Positions 12,451 through 26,479 of a stretch of DNA of 64,000 nucleotides are shown piece by piece. The DNA comes from Thuidium tamariscinum (Eukaryota; Streptophyta; Bryopsida; Hypnales; Thuidiaceae). Location of the stretch: the NCBI GenBank assembly GCA_947034885.2, contig OX344755.2, positions 10,418,501 to 10,482,500 on the forward strand, in the 5' to 3' direction. Positions within the stretch are counted from its first letter, which is position 1, and the number at the start of each line of letters is the position of its first letter. Below the pieces are notes generated by a model. It had not been told where the DNA came from and searched no databases. It was given only the letters and a program-made list of their open reading frames with translations. The position numbers were made by a program, and so were the translations under genes.

Positions 12451-15400
12451 TAAATTACATTACTAAACCTACACACAACCATCTACACATATGCTTGCAA
12501 GGGAGGGGTCATCGAATTTTAAAACTTTTTCAATTTTGCAAAGTAAAAGTATGAGATAGAAAAGGCATTATGAAAATAATTAAAATTTTGAGTTGTATTG
12601 ATAGTAAAAATTGCATTTTATTAGTATAACAAAAATTGACACGGTCCCAATGTTGGACTAAAGACTCGATATGTATTAATTAAAAACCAATCATTTTTTG
12701 AAATTTTGATTTGCGATGTTGAAAAAAGAGACACAATTGAAAAAACAAACAAATTATTCATTTATTTGTTTGTTATTTTTTTTCCCAAATGACAATGACA
12801 CCATTAACCAAATTTTCATATTTCAATCTAAATAACTCTTTGATATAAATATCATTGATGGGACATATATTTTGCAATGTTATTTGGGTAGACGCAAAGT
12901 TTTACTCATTTTGACAAATTTGAACTTGTCAAGCTTAGTTCTTCTAGATTTGCACTAGTATTTGATGAAAGGTGGTAACAATTATTATTCCAAAAATAAC
13001 AAAGTTGTTTGCAAAGTTTAACTTAGATCCCATATTAATACATAGGCTTAGTAATCGCTACTTATTCAAAGTAGTGTGACTTAAAATAGGTACAATTGGT
13101 CTTTAACTCCATGCTAACATTAGAGGAGATTTAGGGCCCTTTTGAAGGCTATTTTAGGTTGTTCTTCAAAATTGTTCCTAATGCTACAAATCATCCACTA
13201 TTAGTTGGAATATTCAAATTATTATTTTTTAAATTCATAAATTTATAAAAATGGTTTTTTAATTAATTAAAAAAAATATTTAATGATTAATTTAAAAAAT
13301 TATTAATTAATACTTATGTGACATGGCTATTGCTCAACCACGTTAGATTGCTTAAGTAGTAGTATTCCCAACGTTTCCACAGTCTAAGAACTCATAGTCT
13401 TTTAGAGGCTTCAAATCACCCCTAATGAGTCTTGGTGCTAGATACAATATGGTGATATCAAATTGCACAAATTTTAATTTATGTAACTCAAAATTAATTT
13501 ATCATAAATACAAATTAGACAATTAGTATAGCCAAAATTAATGATTAAACTAGAAGAAAAGGAAATGGAGCATAAAATAATGGGCAAGCTCTAATCAAAA
13601 CACAACCTACTAATTATGGACCTTCTTCACAATTGGCTCCCTATATATATAATATATCCAACATTTTAGTCCATACTTTAAGCTATCATAATAGATAGTT
13701 TTATTGCCTTTGCTCAGTTTAGTCACGCCTTTAGAAAACTCTTGAATCTAGTCCCTAATTCTTAATTGGAAGTTCAAAATCACAGAAAAATATTTTGTAC
13801 AAAAAATTGACTTGATTATCAATATTTCTTTTAGTTGGTTAGACTTTGAAAAAATAGAATTACTATGTATGAATGAAGTGTGATATTTTGGTCACAATCC
13901 AATCATCTTTTTTTAATTTACCATAGACAACTTAGACTTTATGTATTTCACATAGATTCTTAATCTTCATATTGTGCTAATTGTAAAAAAAATTGGCCTT
14001 CTATCCCTATATTACCAACATTGAGTGCCTTTGTAAAGCTTTGTAGTACACACATAGTCTAGTTTGCAAGCCAAGTTGAATACAAATTGTGCTCCTACCA
14101 AATGCAAAGTTTTATTTATTTTGAATTGAAAGTTGAATCATTTTTTTAAATTTTTGTTGATTAAATTGTTACAAGGTGTTGTGTTCAATAATAGCAAGGA
14201 GGTAATAGACATGTGCCAGTCATTTCCTTTCATTCCATCCCATCTTAATTGTTGAAGATAAATTACATACCTTACCTTGTTACTTATTCTTCTTGTAGTT
14301 TATTGTAATTATGGGGTAAAATATGTATTTGGCTTTCTTGTGCCATCTTGTTTTTATTGTAACCAAAGAATTAGGGACATGTAGAAATTATGAGAAAATT
14401 CACAAGAGGTATATTTATCAAAAGTTTTAAAATTTCATGTAAATCTCTTTAGATAATTCCATGCTATCTCTGAAAAAATTGCTTGAGATAATTCCCCTTT
14501 AAAATAATCTTCATCATCTATGTACATAAGCTCTTGAAAATATTATCATCCACCTTAGAATTGTTGACTTCTTTCAAAATGATATATGCAAATATAACCA
14601 ATTTTCTTGTTAAATGCACACTTGGAATAGAATTTTCAATACATTAAAAATAAGTTTTTATAAATTTCATATTAATAGATAAATAAACAATATGTCAATT
14701 TTTTTAGAATATATAGTAGTATCTTAGTAGGTTCTCTCTACCTATGCCAAAATTATATATTTTTGAAAAAATAAATTAGACAAATACTAATTTTTATATT
14801 AATTATTTAGAATTCTACTTTCTAATAAAAGATATTAAAAAATCAAGTCCCTAAAAGGTTGGAATTTCTTTTAAAACACATCAACAATCAAATTTGTCAA
14901 TAATACATGGTGTTGCAAATGTTTCCAAATATCTAAAAATATAGATTGTATCCTTTCCTAGAAGAAGAGATAGTTTAAATACTTTCTACTAATACCTTGT
15001 AGAGTAGACTTGAACAAAGAAACAAAAAACCTCAATCCTAAAGCTTTTTAGCATCCGATTTCTTAAGTATGTACAAATTGAAAATCATTTTTTTCATTAC
15101 TACTTGGATGAAAGTCATTTTAATTTTTGGAAACACCTTCTTAGGGGACTCATTCTCAGTGTAGTCGAAAATAGGGTCGATTTATTTTGTTGAAGGAAAA
15201 TTTTATACTTTTGATTGATCAACCATAGCATTGGTAATATATGTCATGAATGATTATATATAAAATAGGCTATAGGAAAAAAAACTTTTGTATAGTAGAA
15301 GAAAAATAGGGTATCAAACATTGAATCTTGTAAAAAAATATTTAGTAGATTTAGTTGGTAATGAATGGTTTTAGAAGGTGATTATAGTTGAGAAATTGAA

Positions 15401-16046
15401 TTTGAATTAAATGTGGCTTTGGATTGGTAAGAAATGCTCCAAAGGCTATGATTGCATATTGGAAACACCTTGGTTGTCAAAATTGACAATTGTAATTTGT
15501 ACATGGCCTTTATTTGTAAACCTTTAAATTGTTAATTTTAAATTCTTCAGTAGGTTGGGACTATTCATACACGTGTTTATAAATTCATTTGGTATGTTCA
15601 ATTGTTGTTGCCTATTTTTAGCTTTCTTGTATTTTAGTGTACTCTTCATTCGTGAATTACATAGTACTATTAGATGCATGCTACAATAGATGGATTCATG
15701 TATTTTAGAATTTCTTTTCTTGTCAATAGTTGCTTTTTTCATTGGTTTTGTTGTCAATGGCCCTTTCCATAGTATTCTATTGGTATTGTGTACTATGTCC
15801 AATGCTAATTCAAATGCTATGAAAAATTTGTTGTTCACATGCTTATTTTTGTAAGGTATTTGCATTCCTGTTGATAATCCATAGTTTTAAAATGTACCAA
15901 AAAAATAGGGTGACAAAAATTAGCCTCCTATCCATTTATAAAAAAAAATAAAATACAGAAATACAAGCCAAGAGCTTTTTTTCTACAAATGTAGAGGGAA
16001 AAAAAGAATAGAAGGAGCATGGAAGGGGATAAATATCCCTCCATTA

Positions 16047-16290
16047 GTCCTTGAAGGACGAACCCTTGTGATTGTGAAATTGTACATTTTGATACATCAG
16101 GAATTATTTGTTCAAAAAAAACCATAAGTGGTCATTGCAAGTCAAAATACTGTAGAAGATATCCTATTTCTACACAAAATTCTAAGGATGAATAGTTTCT
16201 CTAACGTCCCACAATGAAAGATTCTTTGCCATCCATTACATGTTTGATGTCTATGTCGATGTTCAAGGGCAGAATAGGCCTTATTATTGC
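16047..16290 (+). mobile_element. Degenerate copy of the CCCTTGAAGG element family
   Basis: Begins at TCCTTGAAGGACGAACCC and ends near GATGTTCAAGGGC. Inner blocks such as TTCTAAGGATGAATAG, GAAAGATTCTTTGCCATCCAT and GATGTCTATGTCGATG line up with the left unit of the 435-bp hairpin element at 35238-35672. The flanking TTAA sites are lost. Confidence 0.6.
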
Positions 16291-16928
16291 ATGCAGTTAC
16301 CAAATGTAAAGGGGTGTGACCTTCCTAATAAGGATACTTCATGAAATTGTTTTTGTATCTAATGGTTAAATTTGGTGATACTAGAATACATCTTTTTCAA
16401 AGTTACTAAAATAGAAGTATATCAAGTGGTTGATCAAGCCAAAATTGCATTGACTCTAGTTCAAAATGGGATTTGCAAAAATGAGGTCAATGCAATTTTG
16501 GATCTTCATAGATTTAAAGACCCGTTTAAAGACCACAAAAAATTCAAAAAATCATGATATCAAGAAAGCCACATTCCGAATCCATACCAACAAATTTTAT
16601 TGAAAAAATGACAACATTTTTCTTCTAATTGAATTTTGAAGGAATTTTGAAATTCCCCTTTCAAAATTTATAAAAAATATTGGTGATAGCAAAGGTGAAT
16701 TTAATCGATTGGATAGAATTTAAAACTCAAAGTCTACAACTTTTGTTTATAAGATGGAACCACCTCTATACAATTACTTAAGCACTTATGGAATAAATCA
16801 ACAACATGAGGCAGTGCAAATTTTTCTCTTGTAGAATGATATGAAATATAAAGATTGTAAATTTTTTATAATTCTCATAGATAATTCTATTCTCAAGATT
16901 GAAATTACTATGAATCTTAGAAGCCAAA

Positions 16929-16980
16929 AAGTGTTTAGAATCTATAGCAAGTGTTTAGAATCTATAACAAATGTTTAGAG
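16929..16980. repeat. Short tandem repeat, about 2.5 units of about 21 bp
   Basis: AGTGTTTAGAATCTATAGCA is followed by AGTGTTTAGAATCTATAACA and then by a partial third unit ATGTTTAGAGTCT. A local slippage repeat in non-coding DNA. Confidence 0.75.
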
Positions 16981-17229
16981 TCTTCTACTTTGGATTATAG
17001 CCAAGACTACAGTTTTCTACTTAGTACTTTCCACACATTTTATGACACTTTGGGACATGTGTCATGACCTTATTAGTCCTAACCTTAAAAAGGAGAAAAA
17101 AAATCACATTCCAAGCTTCAATTAGAAATCTATTCCAACCTTAGTTGGAAATAGCTACATCCTATAGGTTGGATAAATGTCTATGGGTAGAAATAGGTTG
17201 TTCAACCTAGCCTCAATTCCAAAATTTCC

Positions 17230-17750
17230 TTCCCAATATTCCCTCTGTTCTACTATAAGCTTCCAAATCAAGTAAGATTTTTGTCCCATTAGAAAGCTCT
17301 TGTTTGTGAATTTGACCGTTTTGTGAATGTTGCACTGAACGACCTTGTGGAGGCAAGTAAAAAAATCTAAGAGCATATCATTGGCCTTGCAAGCTTGGCC
17401 TAAAATGGCAATATGAGGCACCTTGTACTAATCGCTTCCTCAAATAGTAATGTTCACAACTTGTTTAGCGACTACTTTGGCGCTATTGAAATTTGATCAT
17501 AAAGGTGAGCTAATTTTTAATTTTTGGATACTTAGATTGGGGAACATATTATTAGAATCTTTTTGTATCCAATACCCTTTAAATCATCTAAAATGACAAA
17601 TCTAGCAACAATTATAAAATATGTCAAGTTTTGTACTTTTAATTTGTATTTTAGGTGCCTAAATGACAATGCCTAAGCTCCAAATTTTGCACAAACCTAA
17701 AAGATGGGTTATTCATTCTTGAGTGCATGTATTTTTGGCATTTTCATCAA
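17230..17750 (+). repeat. Dispersed repeat, copy 1 (partner at 50207-50725)
   Basis: Shares a long colinear series of blocks with 50207-50725 in the same orientation: CCAAATCAAG, CCTTGTGGAGGCAAGTAAAA, GGCCTTGCAAGCTTGG, CTTTGTACTAAT-like, TTTAGCGACTACTTTGGCGCTAT and CCTAAGCTCCAAATTTTGCA. Neither copy has an open frame. The start (TCCCTCTGTTCTAC here, TTCCCGTTGTCCCAC in the partner) resembles the CTCCCTCCGTCCC ends of plant Stowaway-type elements, but clean termini are not visible. Confidence 0.65.
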
Positions 17751-17757
17751 AAACATA

Positions 17758-18030
17758 AGGTAGGTACACCCAAGAGTGCCCTGTTCCTAAAAGTGCCATC
17801 TACAGTGCACATACATTTCTAAAATCAGTCATGTTCAGAGGCTGTAGATGGTGCTTTCATAAACAATCTTTGACCGTTAATAACTTTTGTATACAGTATC
17901 CAAATCTTGAGTTCTTTGGTGCGTTGGAACATGCTTTCAATTGCCAACAAGATTGCATAAAAATTTGAACTAGCTAATAACAGGAACTAGGCACAGTATG
18001 AATAAGTGGCACTTTTGGGTGTACCTACCT
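17758..18030. mobile_element. MITE with TA target duplication, copy 2 (273 bp)
   Basis: The ends are AGGTAGGTACACCC and GGGTGTACCTACCT, flanked by TA at 17756-17757 and 18031-18032. It is colinear with the 272-bp copy at 12179-12450 read on the opposite strand, for example CATCTACAGTGCAC, GTATACAGTATCCAAAT, GTGCGTTGGAACATGCTTTC and GGAACTAGGCACAGTA. Non-coding. Confidence 0.82.
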
Positions 18031-18045
18031 TAGTTAATTTCTTAA

Positions 18046-18175
18046 GAGCAGCCCCACAGCAACTCAGCAAAGCAACACTGTAAATGGTCTGGTCCATTGA
18101 TCTTCTCTGCAGCAGGAACGCCGTCCATTGATTTCATTTGTTGAGTTGCTTTGCTGAGTTGCTGTGGGGCTGCTC
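18046..18175. mobile_element. 130-bp MITE with TAA target duplication (PIF/Harbinger-like)
   Basis: Terminal inverted repeats of about 31 bp start GAGCAGCCCCACAGCAACTC and end with the near-exact complement GAGTTGCTGTGGGGCTGCTC. Flanks are TAA on both sides (18043-18045 and 18176-18178). A TAA/TTA duplication is the PIF/Harbinger pattern. It sits 15 bp beyond the preceding TA-type element, so insertions have clustered here. Non-coding. Confidence 0.85.
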
Positions 18176-19525
<1,350 letters not shown>

Positions 19526-20700
19526 ACGACGTCAGTGAAGGGTTTGATGGGCTGGTATTTTTCTGAGATGAGAGATGAGATGTCCTCTTTGAAGAAGGAT
19601 GGTGGGAGGGCAGCCCTGGACTCAACAGCGGTGAGCACGTGCCGGTGGTGTTATTTGTGTCAGGCAGGAGGGTGTAGCACTCCGCTTGAGTCTATGTTTT
19701 TGAATGGCTTTTCTTCTTCGGGTTGCGGTCTTCTCATGGACATGGCGAGGGTTTATCGTCTGCACTGAGACCTGCAGCAGAGTTGCGGGTGTGATGTAAT
19801 ATCCAGAAGCTTTCATGAGTTCTGTAGGTTTTTTGTTGTGTGGATGGCTAGCGTCTTTGCCGCATTGTTCCGACTTCTGTTGGAAGGAGAGTTTTAGGGC
19901 TGGTCCGGTTGATTGGTCCGAGAGCTCTTTCGCCGCGTTGGAGGAGAGTCTGCAAGTGGCTGCGGGCCCAGGAGTTCGAGGGTTTCTGTCGTACCAGGGG
20001 TTTTGAGGGTGGGCCGGAGCGTTACGTTTGTCAAGTTAATCTGAAGCTTGCTTATCTAATCGAAAGCCCTATGACATGTAATACAAACTCAGGAAGGCAA
20101 TCTTTCGAGTAGACAAATTTTTTCCCCAAAAGCTATCACTGCACATGGGTGGAGTTTTAATTGATTGGGTTTTGGTAGGCTTTATGGATTGCAGTGGTCT
20201 ACCTGTATGGTATTTTGGGGGCTTTTGGTGGGGATTCGGACGTATGGTCCTGGTTTATCTTCGGCAGTTCGGGCTGCTGCTCATCGGTAGACGTGGTTTT
20301 CTTTGTATATTCTGTTCCTAATTGCATTCCTGTTCATGCTTTAGGGGTTTGTGCAAGTTATCTGGTTCGTTGTCAATATCCGGTTTATTTTGAAATGCGA
20401 ACATTCTTCTCTTCTGGTTCTAGTCTACTATCCTTATTCACTTACACCGGCGGTTGTACTTTTGTGCTTGTGTTTGTCTTAAGGTAATGATTAGGTTTGA
20501 AAATACGGTTGTTCATTTGCCCATATGGAATATCTGTGGTATTGGATCGTATACCTCTTGTTTCTTCTGACGTTCGTGGTTTGTCATCCAAGATCATTTG
20601 TTTTTGAGTTTATGATCTTCCTTGACTCTTGGATCCTTGAACGAGTCTGCCAATGCAGAGTATTATTTAGTTCTAGTTTGAACCCGTGCTGGACACTGGC
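19526..20700 (+). other. Downstream region of the cold-shock gene, no further gene recognised
   Basis: Moderate GC content continues to about 20.7 kb. Short open frames exist but none looks like a known protein or shows conserved domains. Part of it is presumably the 3' UTR. I cannot exclude a non-coding transcript. Confidence 0.4.
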
Positions 20701-20713
20701 ATGCGGTAGTTAA

Positions 20714-20945
20714 CCCTGGAAGGACGGGCTGGGCTCCGTGGAAATCATGCTTTTTGGAATTGTTCGAATCATCTACTTAAAAAAACTCAAAAGTATCCAA
20801 AGTATTCATTGGAAACTGAACTACTATTCATTACCTCCCCTTTTTGCACAAAACTCTAAGGATGAACAACTGCAATTCTGTCTTACATGCAAGATTTTTC
20901 TATCATCCATTGGACACTTACTGTCTATAGTGGTGTCACTGGGTT
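20714..20945 (+). mobile_element. CCCTTGAAGG-family unit (single copy), TTAA on the left
   Basis: TTAA (20710-20713) is followed by CCCTGGAAGGACGGGCTGGG. Inner blocks CGTGGAAATCATGC, TATTCATTGGAAACTGAA, AAACTCTAAGGATGAACAA and CATCCATTGGACAC correspond to the left unit at 35238-35458. The right end GTGTCACTGGGTTAG is a mutated CAAGGG-TTAA end. Non-coding. Confidence 0.65.
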
Positions 20946-20996
20946 AGTGCATAAAGTGCTTCTGTGGTTTGTTTACAAAGTACAAGCTAAGATTAA

Positions 20997-21711
20997 CCCT
21001 TAAACGCCGGGCCTATAGCCACTGGTTTCAGGATTCACTGTCCGTCACCCAGTTTGTTGCCATTTTCTAACCAAATTTGTATGAAATTTTTTATTTTATT
21101 TTTCAGAGATGAAAATACATGTCCTCTGTACTTCACAAAAATTTCAGATTATTTTGAGGAAAATTGTATTTTTTGGAATTTTTTGAAGAAAAAATCATAT
21201 AAAATAGAAAATAATCTCAAAAAATTTGAAAATTTCACCATGTGTGAAAAATACAGTGGAAATCATCATGGTGTAAACTAATTTTCCGTGTACATCTATA
21301 ATTAGAATGCAATGGACATTAAAAATACAGCCAAAGTTCAAACTGCAATAAAATATTCAATTTTACGAATTTTTTCAAAGTTTCAATTGGAAAAGAAACT
21401 AGAGTAGAGGACCTCCATTTCATTAGTTGGGCTCTAATTCAAAAAATGTCGTTTTCAAGGAGAAATTTCAGATTTATTCACTTTCTCAAAATACACTAAA
21501 ATGACAAATTTTGCCATCCGTTTTCCTTCATCATTTCTCAATTACATGAAAAAAAACATCAATTACACTAAGAATTCACTTGGACACTATTTCTAACTCA
21601 ACATGAAAGGTCATTGGAAAAAAAATGGATGAAAAAAGTACTGTTCAGCCCTTCTAGTGGCTTGGAGAAGTCATTTGTAAGCCACAAAATGGCGCTGCCG
21701 GCCCTTAGGGG
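20997..21711. mobile_element. TTAA-flanked element of 715 bp with imperfect terminal inverted repeats
   Basis: TTAA (20993-20996) then CCCTTAAACGCCGGGCC on the left; GCCGGCCCTTAGGGG then TTAA (21712-21715) on the right. The interior is AT-rich and non-coding. A degenerate relative occupies 23123-23807, sharing TTTGTTGCCATTTT near the left end and the CATTTCATTAGTTG block. The end type is like the 7444/31803 family (CCYCTRAATRCCC), so these may be distant subfamilies. Confidence 0.7.
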
Positions 21712-21753
21712 TTAAGTAGAACTTGCACTTTGATTTCTACATAGGGTTTTAGC

Positions 21754-22562
21754 TTTCTAAGGATGGACTGATCACTGTAGAAATCATCCCTTTTGCTATA
21801 ACGAGAATCATCCACTAAAAACACCCTTATATTTTTATTCAGAGTAAGTCTACACTAAAATTGGGAAATAGTGTTGGGTGGTAATTAGTGTTGTTCCTTG
21901 TTTTTTACCTCCAATGCTATTTTTCAACTTATGTGTAAATAGTGTTGGGGCACTTAATTGCTGCCATAAAAATCTGTCCCTTCCCTGCAAAATTGTAATT
22001 TTTGCCTCTCGCTGAGAAAATATGTCCCTTTCCAAGAAAACTGTAATTTTTGCCTCCCGATGCAAAAATCTGTCTCTTTCTTAGAAAACTATAATTTACT
22101 ATAGAGCTAAAATAGTGTTAGATTGAGTTAATAATCTTCTAATACTAACCTTGCAAATCACAATTAGTGTTATCTCAACAAATTAGTGTTGCCAACACTA
22201 TTTACCAATTTTAGTATAGTGACAAGGCCACAACCTCTCACACTAAATTTTGAAGATGAATAGTTGCACTTTTGTCATGTGTAGAAGGATTTTCTTGTCA
22301 TTTGTCGGATAGAAAATGTATGTTGTGTAGATGATGGGTTAATCCATGAATGGTGATACTTCCATTTTTTGGTTTAATGTATGGCAAAGAATTTTTTATG
22401 TAGGACAAAGGTGCAATTACTCATCCTTAAAATCTTGTATGGATAAGGGAGGTCTTATACAATAGTTTCATTTTCAATGAGTGTTTTTGGATTTTTTAAG
22501 AAGGTCGTTAATACTATAGAAAAAGGGATGATTTCTTGTCATTGGCTCATTTTTAAGGATTA
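21754..22562. mobile_element. CCCTTGAAGG-family composite copy with an internal insertion
   Basis: The left part (CTTTCTAAGGATGGACTGATCA, GTAGAAATCATCCC) matches the left end of the 35238-35672 hairpin. The right part (GATAAGGGAGGTCTTATACAA, TTTCAATGAGTGTTTTTGG, GGGATGATTTC, TTAAGGATTAA) matches its right end. Between them lies an inverted-repeat block, about 21850-22222, with ACTAAAATTGGGAAATAGTG at the left and CACTATTTACCAATTTTAGT at the right. Outer boundaries are approximate. Confidence 0.55.
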
Positions 22563-23122
22563 AAGTAAAACTTAATTAGGTGGAAACCTTTCTTCTTTAT
22601 TGGAAAATAGTTTTGTAATGAAAGTATATACAAATCTTTTGTGTCAAGAAAAAGAAAGTACATGCAAATCTTTGAGAATCAAAAGTATCTTATGGACGAC
22701 TTTATTGTTTACCACACAAATGAAGAATGCACCTAATAGTATTGGTCCAATAATTAGAGCATTTTGATAATTACCTTGGTTGACAAGGCTATGTCTTCTA
22801 AAAGTTCAGAAAAATGCTATAGGCAACAATTGTCTTTAGAGAAAGTCTTCCTATGTTGAATAAAAGTATATGTGTTCATACATAGAATTTTGTGTTAAAA
22901 TGGGACACCTTGAATAGTAGTTTGACCTCCAATGAGTCCTCTTGGATATTTTCAACAAATGATTTACATTGTATAGAAAAAAATGATTTCCATTATGGCC
23001 AACTTGTCTATTTGCATTACACTAAGAAGGTTACTCCTTATTAGATACTCATTCAATTTATGATTAAATTTTTTGGACCAATAGGTGTACAATCTCTTTC
23101 TAAATAATTGTTCTAAGGTTAA

Positions 23123-23807
23123 CTTTCAAAGGTTGGGCCGATGACCATTCATTTCAAACCTTACTATACATTATATTTGTTGCCATTTTGGAACTTAATA
23201 GAGATGAAAAAATTTCTATATATTCTTAAAGAAGAAATCATGTGTCTTTAAAAAATCACTAAATTTTCAAATTTTTTGGGAAAATTTTCAAATTACTATG
23301 ATTTTTTAAATTAAAGAAAATTCATAGCAAATACAAAATATAGTCAAAAAATCTGAAATTTCCATGTAGATGTACATAATAGTGTAAAACATTATAGTAT
23401 AAACCAAAGTAAGCATGTCACTCTTATATTAGAAAATCAAGAAACTATGATTTATATTGTTGTTAATTATTGAAATTTTCAAAATTTTCAATTGGACCAC
23501 AAACTACATTTGATAGGCTTCATTTCATTAGTTGAAATTCAAAAACAAACATTTTTATTGGCTAAAATTTACATCAAGGTAATTAGCAAGAAATGGTCAA
23601 ACCACATTACAAGGGTGATATATGATTTATACATCTTTTCTAAAAAAGATAGTAATATGACAATGAGGGAATTTGTAAAATAATTCATTGAAAATGTACT
23701 CATGCAACTTCTCAAAAAAATTTGATGAAAAAACATTTATTTACTATCCTTTTGTCTAAGATGAAGTCATTTAAATGGTATTTTGCATCCTCAACATTGT
23801 TTCTCGG
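23123..23807. mobile_element. Degenerate TTAA-flanked element related to 20997-21711
   Basis: TTAA at 23119-23122 is followed by CTTTCAAAGGTTGGGCCGAT. The right side ends CTCGG and TTAA (23808-23811). Colinear inner blocks with 20997-21711 include TTTGTTGCCATTTT, AGAGATGAAAA, GGACCACAAACTA-like and CTTCATTTCATTAGTTG. Heavily mutated and non-coding. Confidence 0.55.
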
Positions 23808-26479
23808 TTAAATGAAATTCTAGAATATCAAATACACTTGCTATACTATCATTCCTTTGAACATACTTGTCTCAAATTCAAACTATTTGATAAATTCTAC
23901 GATGGTCTCTTAAACAATCAAATTAAGGCTCTTAGAATATAATTCAATAGGTGACATTAATTTTATGTTGTAAAGAGTAGGATAGTTCAATGTAGCTTGA
24001 TTTGTGAAGTAGGCAAACATATCATGCAAAAGACGAAAAGTGATAATATATCCTATCACACTTTTAAATTAGTATATGTTGAAATTCTAAAGTATTATAC
24101 AAATTTCTACACAAAGAAAAATTACATAGACATGTAGTAAGAGAAATCATTGTACTAAAATAAGCAAAATAGATAGTACAATAAATTTATTAAAGCTACA
24201 ACAACCTTACTTGGGTATTCCACCAAGATATATAAACCTATGATCAATACTAGTCAAGTTGTAATATGTACATTTAAAACAAAAAGAAAACTAAAAATTA
24301 GTTATTGATTATAAAAGATCTACACAATCGAAACATAAAAGTCTATAAAAGTATAATGCAAGCTAAAGTGTATTAGAATCTCCTTTCACTTGCCAATAAG
24401 ATCCAAAAATAATAATTTATGGTTAATAATAGTAAATATGTTTAATTGTGATAAGTGACACTTACATTTACACATACCTTAATAAAGATCTAAATTCCTT
24501 GTATTTAGATGGATTACCTTATATGGTAATTCGGAATTGTCACATAGGATGAAATTGAGTGACCTCAATTACAACTGAGCATGTTGGATGGACAAATGGG
24601 TACTTATATTGACATCTTTATTCCTGAACAATTTACTATATTAGTTTAGACTACAATTTATATTTGAAATAAATTTCCCATTTTTTTTGTTTTGTTTAAG
24701 TAACCTCTATGTGCTTGAAATATCTAAGTTACTAATTCAAGTTAAACATTTTTTTGAAGCTTCATCAATGAATAATAAATGGATGAAGCTCACTTTCCAA
24801 AACAATTCAAAATGCTACTTGAAAATTATAATTAACTCTAAAGGATGCTTAAAAAATGAGCACTTCATTTGAGATGTATTTGGTGAATCTATCTTATTTT
24901 CTTCCATTTTTATTACTACATAGTTATTTTGTATATTGATTATTATTTATTTGTGAGGGCAAACAATTAGTGTCAATTGCACAACTAATTATAGAATTTT
25001 TTTGAAAAAACTTATAGAACTAGTACAATTTACAAGTATTTTCAATCTACACTAATTTAAAATAGTGAAAATTGTATTAAAGAAGATTTGAAGGCATTGC
25101 AAGACTACAAATTTTCTTAAGTTTCTTGATTGTGAAACGCGCTACATCAATAGTCTAACATGATTAAGAGACTAGCTTGTTAGCAAATATTATTTTTCAA
25201 ATTTTCAAATTTTCAAAAATTAATTTTAGGTTTTTTTAACACTTTATGGAATTTTTGAAAAAATTCTAAAATTCCAAAATTCAACTATTATAGGTTGATT
25301 TACTATTTCAGGACAACACAAAAAATAGATAGGGGAATGGCCTTGAAACAGCCCTCCCTTGCCCTCAAATCTCTCCTAATGGATAAATTAGTATTTCATG
25401 CATTAATAGTATGAAAAGCACACAAACTAATTCCATTACAATGTCATGTATTAATAAAACTATCTAACATTCATTCTAAAAGCCTACAAATTTATAAGGT
25501 GTACTAATATGAAAGCCCACAATATTCAATAAATCAATAACAAGTAGTTCATGACTTCATGTAGCTTTCATATAGTCTAAAATAGTATCATTGTCATCAA
25601 ATTTCATCCAAAATTTATAGTGTATTATCAAAATTCATCCAACCTTCATCCAAATTGCATCTAAGTTAGTGTTTTGGGGCCTCACATTATCATAGCTTCC
25701 TACCACCTTGGGCAATTTTTTGCCTAATAATTAATTAAAGTACAAGAAATGGTTAAACAATTTCAAAATTATTATTTTAAGATCATTTAAAAAAATATAC
25801 TCCGGAATATATAATTAAAATGAGTTAAACATTCATCCAAATTATTCCTAAAACTTTGTAATGGTTGTTGCTACTTTCATCAAAGACATCTTCATTTATC
25901 TAAATCTTTCTCTTTACCTTTCTATCTTCTATGTCAAGCTTTTGATGCGTATGAGTATTAATAAACAAGAGATGCAAAATTGCATGTAGAGCAAGTTGAA
26001 TATCTATCATTTAGATTCTCTCTCTCTCTCTCAAAAATATCATTATTATATTACATATTTCTGTGATATTTGAAACATACACACTAGTGTGCAAAACCCT
26101 CACATATGATCAATTGACTTACGTAATATACCACATGGATAATAGTACATGTTCACTATGAGATGCAAAATTGGATAGATTCTTGAACCCAAGATACATT
26201 TTTTTTCCAAATGTAACAATACCAAAGAAAACATTGGACAATAACTTGGAGTATCACAACTCAGATCCAACGTTGCTGGATCCTAACAAAGCTCATTAAA
26301 TGGTGCCTAGAGCAAATTAAAGCCTGTTAAATGCTAAAATCCAAGTAGGATTGCAAGCGAGATGGCAAACTAATAGCCAAAATTATGACTAACGCAACTA
26401 GACAATTGTCCAAAATTAACGAGCTGGCGGCTTCTGGTTTTCAAAAAACCAAGCTAGACTGGGTTCCAAATCCTGGGAA

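Larger units (their letters stand above)
11726..18045. other. Promoter side of the PITH gene, then AT-rich intergenic DNA without genes
   Basis: The first ~300 bp are GC-rich and probably hold the PITH 5' UTR and promoter. From 12.1 kb the DNA is AT-rich with many A/T runs and no supported gene. It holds two TA-flanked elements (12179-12450 and 17758-18030), a remnant of the CCCTTGAAGG family (about 16047-16290), a short tandem repeat at 16929-16980, and the first copy of a dispersed repeat shared with 50.2-50.7 kb. Otherwise I see nothing definable. Confidence 0.6.
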
